From Sorex araneus (taxonomy: Eukaryota > Chordata > Mammalia > Eulipotyphla > Soricidae): a stretch of 64,000 nt of DNA. Positions 58,466-64,000 of the stretch are shown in pieces; positions within the stretch are counted from its first letter, which is position 1; every line of letters starts with the position of its first letter. The notes beneath the pieces were generated by a model. The model saw nothing but the letters and a program-made list of their open reading frames with translations, was not told the DNA's origin and did not search any database. The stretch spans positions 362,627,517 to 362,691,516 of the forward strand of contig NC_073303.1 of the NCBI RefSeq assembly GCF_027595985.1. Direction: 5' to 3'. The translations under genes were made by a program, and so were the position numbers.

Positions 58466-59705
58466 ATCACTTGTATCACTTGTAATCCCGTTAATCTTCA
58501 ATTTGCTCAAGCAGGTGCCAGTAATGTCTCCATTTGTCCCTGTCTCATGGTAGTGTAGCCTAATTGGTATCTGCTTGCTCCAGGAGCAGGAAGAGCCTCA
58601 AAACATTCATTCAGGGTTTTGACATAGAAGTTTGACCATCTCTCTGGTGGTTGGCCATGCCATCTTTTGACATCCTGTGGAATTCAGTCGGTTACAGCTC
58701 TAGTGCAGCGGTCATCTCTGAATCGCATTACTTGTCTAGCCCATCTGATTTTTTAAAAAAATTTTATTAGTGAATCACCATGAGGTACAGTTACAAACTT
58801 ATGAACTTTCATGTTTGCATTTCGTTTACGTCCCTCCACCAGTGCCCATTCTCTTCCACCAATGTTCTGAGTATCCCTCCCATTAACCCCATCTGAACCC
58901 CCACCACCACACCCTGCCTCTGTGGCAGGGAATTCCCTTTTGTTCTCTCTCCTGTTGGATGTTGTAGTTTGAAATAGAGGTATTGAGTGGCCATCATGTT
59001 CTGTCTATAGTCTACTTTTGGCACGCAGCTTTCAACCCGAGTGGGTCCTCCCAACATCCTCTACTTGGTGTTCCCTTCTCTATCTCAGCTGTCTTTTCCC
59101 CCAGCATGTGAAGCCAGTTTCCAAGCTGTGGGGCAGACCTCCTGGTTCTAATCTCTACTACTCTTGGGTGTTAGTCTCCCATTCTGCTACTTTATATTCC
59201 ACAGATGAGTGCGATCACATGGAAAGTATCATGTTGAGTGAAATGAGTCAGAAAGAAAGAGACAGACATAGAAAGATAGGCTCATCTGATTTTTGATGCC
59301 TTGGCAAACGAGACAGCATCCCTGATTCTTGTTTGGAACTCCAGATACCTTCTCTCACTTGAGTGAAATGTGATACTCCAAGCATAGCTTTTTCGATTCC
59401 TCTTTGGGATACTCAAATAGCGTTCTCATCCTGTTTTCATAGGGCCCAGATCTCTGAGGCATATGTTAGTGAAGGAAGAATGGTAAAGTCAAAAAGATGT
59501 GCCCAGAGCCGGAGGTGCTTTGTTCTCTTAACCTCTTTGACGCTCTTGAAGGCATTCCATGCTGCTCTCTTCCTCCTGCGCAGTTCTGGAGCCAAGTCAT
59601 TCCTCATGTTGTATTCTCGACCCAGGTGCACATAGCTGCTGCATTCGGAGATGTTCATCCCATTGAGAGCAAATGGAATGTCAGGGATGTTCATTCTACA
59701 TAACT
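58466..59705 (-). mobile_element. RTE-clade LINE 3' end, split by an L1
   Basis: Minus strand 59700-59281 encodes the RTE RT thumb region (NISECSSYVHLGREYN, PELRRRKRAAWNAFKSV, LPSLTYASEIWAL). It resumes at 58752-58500, encoding a GRPPERW-like C-terminal motif. It ends in GGGACAAATGGAGACATTACTGG, CACCTGCTTGAGCAAATTGA and a TACAAGTGATACAAGTGAT end. That terminal segment equals the 3' tail of the type B SINEs. It is 5' truncated and inactive. Confidence 0.85.
58753..59280 (-). mobile_element. L1 3' end inserted in the RTE, with 5' inversion
   Basis: A-tail complement and TTAGTGAATCACCATGAGGT begin an antisense L1 3' UTR running to about 59215. Then about 59217-59278 is sense L1 (ATGGAAAGTATCATGTTGAG, GACAGACATAGAAAGATAGG). 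The host sequence CATCTGATTTTT is duplicated at about 58741 and 59282, marking one twin-primed insertion. Confidence 0.85.
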
Positions 59706-59959
59706 GTACATGTGTGTGTATATGTACAATTATATGTAATATATAATTGATGATATCTATTTGTCTGATTTAGCATTCTTTCCCAGTTCCAGGAAGTTCA
59801 TTGTAAACATTTTATGACCACACAGGTTCAGTTGTCATGACAAAATAAAAAGTGCAGCTTCCAAAACAAATCATGAACATGATCTGGTGCTAGAAACAGG
59901 GCCGACTTAGAGGAGAGACAAAACAGATTCTGTATAAACATGTGTACCAGAATGAAATG
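59706..59959. other. Short intergenic stretch with TG/TA-rich sequence
   Basis: ATGTGTGTGTATATGTAC near 59708; otherwise nothing recognisable. Confidence 0.4.
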
Positions 59960-59973
59960 ACATCAAAGTTATT

Positions 59974-60221
59974 GTAGCACTGTTGCACTGTGGCCCCGTT
60001 GTTCATTGATTTTGTGCGAGCGGGCACTAGTAACGTCTCTATTGTGAGACTTTTTATTACTGTGTTTGACATATTGAATATGCCACGGGTAGCTTGCCAG
60101 GCTCTGCCGTGTGAGCAGGATACTCTCAGTAGCTTGCCAGGCTCTCTGAGAGGGACGGAGGAATGGAACCTGGGTCGGCACGTGCAAGGCAAACGCCCTA
60201 CCAGTGTGCTATTGCTCTAGT
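59974..60221 (-). mobile_element. SINE type B, full length, with TSD
   Basis: Antisense: GTAGCACTGTTGCACTGTGG, GTTCATTGATTTTGTGCGAG, GACATATTGAATATGCC, AACCTGGGTCGGCACGTGC and CTATTGCTCTAG. The 14-bp TSD ACATCAAAGTTATT is at 59960-59973 and 60222-60235. Confidence 0.93.
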
Positions 60222-60249
60222 ACATCAAAGTTATTATTATTATTATTGT

Positions 60250-60418
60250 TATTTTGCTTTTTGGGTCACATCCGGCGATGCACAGGGGTTATTCCTGGCT
60301 CTATACTCAGGAATTAGTCCTGGCGGTGCTTGGGGACCATATGGGATGCTGGGAATGGAACCAGGGTCGGCCACATGCAAGGCAAATGCCCTATCTGCTG
60401 TGCTATCCCTCCAGCCCC
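60250..60418 (-). mobile_element. SINE type A, young, at the same target
   Basis: Antisense: TTTTGCTTTTTGGGTCACATC, GATGCACAGGGGTTATTCC, GGGATGCTGGGAATGGAACC and ATCCCTCCAGCCCC. AAAGTTATTATT flanks it at 60227 and 60420, reusing the TSD of the adjacent type B copy. Confidence 0.92.
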
Positions 60419-60556
60419 AAAAGTTATTATTCTTGATGCTACCCTATCTCTATAAAAAATTACAGTGTACTGTAAATGTTTTGTACTTTCCCCCAAATAA
60501 AGGTTTTGGGAAATAAAAAAAAAAGAGGACAGGTTTCTGAAAAGTACTGCTATCAG

Positions 60557-60806
60557 GGACTGGAGTGATCGCACAGCACAGTAGGGTGTTTGCCTTGTAA
60601 GCGGCTGACCTGGGTTCGATTCCTCTGTCCCTCTCAGAGATCCCAGCAAGCTACCCAGAGTATCCCGCCCGCATGGCAGAGCCTGGCAAGCTACCCGTGG
60701 CGTATTGGATATGCCAAAAACAGTAACAACAAGCCTCACAATGGAGACGTTACTGGTGTCCACTCAAACAAATCAGTGAACAACGGGACAATAGTGCTAC
60801 AGTGCA
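60557..60806 (+). mobile_element. SINE type B, full length, with TSD
   Basis: GGACTGGAGTGATCGCACAGC, GGTTCGATTCCTCTGTCCC, paired GCAAGCTACC blocks, GGCGTATTGGATATGCC, ACAGTAACAACAAGCCTCAC, GACGTTACTGGTGTCCACTC and AGTGCTACAGTGCA. The 11-bp TSD ACTGCTATCAG is at 60546-60556 and 60807-60817. Confidence 0.94.
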
Positions 60807-60868
60807 ACTGCTATCAGAACCATTCAGTATTTGATTATGTATCTTGGGCCTTCATAAAGCTAAGCCTG

Positions 60869-61046
60869 TGGCTGGAGAGATAGTGCAGCAGGGAGGGCAC
60901 TTGCCTGGCATGCAGTGAACCTGGGTTTGCTCTCCTACGATCCATAGTTTCCCTGTACCACCAGGAGAGCTCCTGGAGACCAGAGTCAGGCGTAACTCCT
61001 GAGCACCACTAGATGTGGCCTCCCCACATAAAAAATAAAATACACA
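60869..61046 (+). repeat. SINE type A, diverged
   Basis: GTGGCTGGAGAGATAGTGCAG, GCACTTGCCTGGCATGCAG, AGAGTCAGGCGTAACTCCTG and TAGATGTGGCCTCCCC with an A-rich end. Confidence 0.75.
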
Positions 61047-62179
61047 GCTAAGCCTCTACATAAGGGAGGAAAATATTTATAGAATTACACATCTTTCCAA
61101 ACTTATAGTTTCTTTGGTCATTACTTTAAATGGCTTTCATCTGTGTCTCAACACAGATGAAAGTAAGGGTTAAAATAGAATGAGGAGAAAAGCAAAATGG
61201 CAGGACTCAAGGCCCTGTAACCAGGAAAGCCACTGAGGCAGGGGTCCTGCCAACGCTTCTCTCTGTTATTCAGGGAGGAAACATGCACTGTGGTAAGTCC
61301 AAACATGTTCGTCCCAAGATGCAGGGCCTTGGATGTGTAAAATGCTTTAGCCCATTTTAGATTAGCATAGATTGGCAGTCGAGTACAGAATGCCATTCCT
61401 CCTTTTTCTTGCAATGATTCTCAGTTTTAAAATATCCTAAAGAGATTTAAAAGAAATAAAAAAAAAAGCTTTTTATGTTCATCTACCAAACTGTGGGAAA
61501 GAGAGCATACTTGCAATTTTCAGCCAAAACTATACATAAGACCTTATTCCTGAAATACCTTCACTTTATTTTTCTGTGGACAATCTTCCCTGCAGGCGCG
61601 GGTGGATTTTCACTAAGGGAATGCACACAGGGTTCCCCACTGCACCCCCAAACCTGTCACAGGGGAGGCTGTCTTTGGAGAGCAAGGAAGAGAAATTCCA
61701 GTGAGGAAGTCTGACCTGAAACACAAGCTTTTTTTTTTTTTCCCCCTTTCCTTTAAATGATTGCGGACTTTACAGATTAAGCTGTTCTGCTTTTTCTGTT
61801 CTGCAGGCCAGATGCTATTGATGCTATCTCTGATTCAAAGGAAATGCACTGGGACAGTTTGTCTTGCTACATAGTTTTAAACTCTCTACTCTGCCCCCTT
61901 TTAAAGCTTTATGGCGATTTCTGATCTTTGCCAACAGACTTATACCTTCTCACAAGGCAATCAATGCCGGCCTTAAAAGCTCCGACTTCCCTGTCCTAAT
62001 ATATCAAATATCTTCAGAGTATATAATGTCTAGTTACACTAGAGATCAAATATATAAATTTCTCCAAATGTTCTTGCATGTTAATAATTATACATCTGTA
62101 TAAAGTATAAAGAATTTGACCACAGATATTCTTGATTACATAATGGATTTTCTGAGTATTATTTTGTGGGCGGGCAGTC
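61047..62179. other. Intergenic stretch, no supported feature
   Basis: No exon, RNA gene or recognisable repeat; open frames at 61148-61414 and 61475-61714 have no domain. Confidence 0.4.
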
Positions 62180-62355
62180 AGTTTGTTTGTTTTGTTCTGT
62201 GTCCAGGCCACATATGGTGGTGCCTAGGGCTTACTCCTGCCTTCAGGGGTCACTCCTGGTGGGGCCTGGAGGAGGGCCCTGATTGGTGTTGGGGATCAAA
62301 CCCAGTGGCCATGTGCAAGACAAGCACCCTACCTGCTGTAGCACCGCTCTGCTAT
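62180..62355 (-). repeat. SINE type A, diverged
   Basis: Antisense: CCAGGCCACATATGGTGGTG, AGGGCTTACTCCTGCCTTC, GGTGTTGGGGATCAAACCC and GTGCAAGACAAGCACCC. Confidence 0.65.
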
Positions 62356-62383
62356 GGTTTGCAGCTTAGTGTTCTTCACAACT

Positions 62384-62632
62384 GGACTGGAGCAATAGCA
62401 CAGTGGGTAGGGCGTTTGCCTTGCACACAGCCGACCTGGGTTTGATTCCTCACTGCCTCTCGGAGAGCCTGGCAAGCTATTGAGAGTATCCTCTCGCATG
62501 GCAAAACCTGGCATGCTCCCCGTGGCGTATTCAATACGCCAAAAACAATAGCAACAAGTCTCACAATGGAGACGTTACTGGTGCCCGCTCGAGCAAATTG
62601 ATGAACAACTGGGCAATAGTGCTACAGTGCTT
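62384..62632 (+). mobile_element. SINE type B, full length
   Basis: TGGACTGGAGCAATAGCACAG, GTTTGATTCCTCACTGCC, GGCGTATTCAATACGCC, CAACAAGTCTCACAATGGAG, GTTACTGGTGCCCGCTCGAG and AATAGTGCTACAGTGC. Confidence 0.92.
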
Positions 62633-63630
62633 ACTTTTCTGTTATTATTATTTAGAAAACTACATAAATACCAATAAAATACCAGTCTTGCTTAGATAGT
62701 GGAGTCTTGGTAGGACTTAAATTAGTGCTAGTTAATGATAAGATTTGTTTGTATTTTATCATTTGGATTGAATTATTAACTCTAGCTACTTACTCTGTAT
62801 TTATCAAATGACTATCATAACTAAAATTTTCTTAGTAAGTGCTCCCAATTTTAATATTATCAATGCAATATTTTATTAATATTAATTTTAGTTTTATATT
62901 AATATTAATATTATATTTTAATATTATATTATAGCCTTACATGCAATTTAGGGAATTCGAGACCAGCCCTATTGGGATTCTAGGCTGTTTTCTTGACCTG
63001 GTTGTCATTGTTAGTGAAATTCAGGCAGTTGTTTAGCGCCATCTAGTGGGAACTTTCTTGTGGATAAAATCTCTAAAATACTTTTACTTACTATAAAAGC
63101 TTGTCGGATTTTATTACTTTTATTAAACTACTGAATATATGTATATTTTTGATCTCCATATTTATAAATTATGGTATGATATAGTAATCAAAAATTTTAC
63201 TATTAAATTTAATAACGAGTTTTTGATTACCTAAGAAATAGACTTCAGCCTGATTAAATAGCTTAAATCATTCTTTTATTGAAAAATTGAAACTCTCAAA
63301 CCTAATTTAAAACTCCACAATGCATATTTATCATTAATAAAAATTTTTTAAGTTATACTATCAGAAGAAGTGAGTTGATAGAGCAATTAAGTATACAAGT
63401 GCTAATAACAAGAATGTAATTTTGTACAAAATTACTTAATTTGGAGAGCATATGATTTACTACAAATAAATGTTTTAAGGAAATAACCTAGCATATTTTA
63501 GCATAACATTTATGGTGCTGATTTAAAAAATTTTTGTTCATAAATTTCAGAAACAGATTGCTCAGTGTATAGTATATTATACCAGTCTTGAATACAATTC
63601 CTGTAACTCATAGTTTTTATAACTCAACAT
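62633..63630. other. Very AT-rich intergenic stretch, no supported feature
   Basis: Includes AATATTA-rich sequence at about 62858-62935. No recognisable repeat or exon. Confidence 0.4.
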
Positions 63631-63765
63631 ATATGAGCAACTGTGCGCACTGCTGCCACGGCTTTCTGTCTGATGGCACCGCGACTAAGCCCAGCCGGGG
63701 CAAGCGGCAACGCTGAGGTTTTTTCTTGCCCCACTGACGCCACTCGGTCTGAATCTTACAAAAAT
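63631..63765 (-). mobile_element. VAV3-exon composite segment, left inverted arm
   Basis: The complement carries the same upstream sequence and exon start as the right arm. On the minus strand it reads AAGATTCAGACCGAGTGGC, GGCAAGAAAAAACC, GTTGCCGCTTGCCCCGGC and then codons for KPWQQCAQ near 63660-63637. It diverges soon after the CTCAT of the exon. Confidence 0.75.
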
Positions 63766-63867
63766 ACATATATGTATATATGTATGTATGTATATATATG
63801 TTGCATATATGTATACTTGTGTACATATATACATGTATATACCAACAAGTATATACCATCGATGGCT
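63766..63867. repeat. TATG/TATA-rich spacer between inverted arms
   Basis: About 100 bases of alternating TATATG, GTATATA and ACATATATAC, itself largely self-complementary. Confidence 0.85.
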
Positions 63868-64000
63868 GTTCTGCAAGATTCAGACAGAATGGCATCAGTG
63901 GGGCAAGAAGAAACTGCAGCGTTGCTGCCTGCCCCGGCAGAGCTGAGTTGCAGTGCCATCAGACAATAGAGCCGTGGCAGCAGTGCGCGCAGTGACTCAT
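63868..64000 (+). mobile_element. VAV3: VAV3-exon composite segment, right inverted arm (cut by window end)
   Basis: GCAAGATTCAGACAGAATGG, GGGGCAAGAAGAAACTGCAG, CGTTGCTGCCTGCCCCGGC, then ATAGAGCCGTGGCAGCAGTG: codons IEPWQQCAQ, then a stop where the gene has Trp, then L. The start codon is ATA. This is the same VAV3 5' segment as at 5930-6060 and in better frame. It continues past position 64000. Confidence 0.78.

Noticed and set aside
63643..63995. Open frames with Tyr/Ile/His-rich stretches near the window end
   Set aside because: They cross the TATG/TATA spacer between the inverted VAV3 arms. Only the short PWQQCAQ part is meaningful, as a pseudogene.

Overview
The window is mammalian nuclear DNA, most likely from a shrew (Soricidae, probably Sorex). 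This rests on the very abundant tRNA-derived SINE with an intact Pol III A box and B box, of the type I associate with shrew genomes, plus young L1 3' ends, an RTE-clade LINE, old MIR copies and long AT-rich stretches. There are no bacterial-style genes, tRNA genes proper or CRISPR arrays. Repeat identities come from reading and recalled consensus, not from a database search; edges are accurate to a few bases where target-site duplications (TSDs) are quoted and to roughly 10-30 bases elsewhere.

Only one host gene is supported. A three-exon, 165-codon reading frame on the + strand (19281-19337, 21742-21825, 22652-23008) has canonical GT-AG junctions, all in phase 0. It encodes a small single-pass membrane protein resembling DYNAP (dynactin-associated protein). 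Nearly everything else is transposable-element sequence or featureless intergenic DNA.

Layout: 1-1465 end of a GC-rich composite retroposon (type I) and a SINE-tail scrap; 1.5-5.5 kb mostly unique with scattered SINEs; 5.5-6.6 kb composite retroposon carrying a copy of VAV3 exon 1; 7.6 kb a 200-bp (TTTC)n tract; 8.5-9.5 kb a twin-primed L1 and a SINE at one target site; 12-13.6 kb L1 fragments; 13.9-14.7 kb an unexplained diverged 438-bp tandem duplication; 15.4-17.8 kb SINE and L1 3' ends; 19.3-23.5 kb the DYNAP-like gene; 23.8-32 kb SINEs, an old L1 and a MIR; 33.4-36.8 kb an old antisense L1 with three nested insertions; 37-43.6 kb SINEs; 44.0-45.4 kb a complete type I composite with a perfect 15-bp TSD; 45.7-47.4 kb a decayed RTE LINE; 49.5-50.6 kb a type II composite next to an LTR; 52.6-55.1 kb two unexplained protein-like stretches; 55.4-57.6 kb two related LTRs head to head; 58.5-59.7 kb a second RTE copy split by an L1; 60-62.6 kb a SINE cluster; 63.6-64.0 kb an inverted pair of VAV3-derived segments running off the window end.

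How the mobile parts fit together: one tRNA-derived head occurs with two different 3' halves. Type A ends in an A-rich tail, as expected for L1 mobilisation. Type B ends in a segment that is also the 3' end of the RTE LINE, as expected for RTE mobilisation. The same RTE-like tail ends two larger composites, one of which carries the start of the VAV3 coding region together with upstream sequence and apparently the first bases of intron 1. This exon-carrying, RTE-tailed family is the most interesting system in the window.
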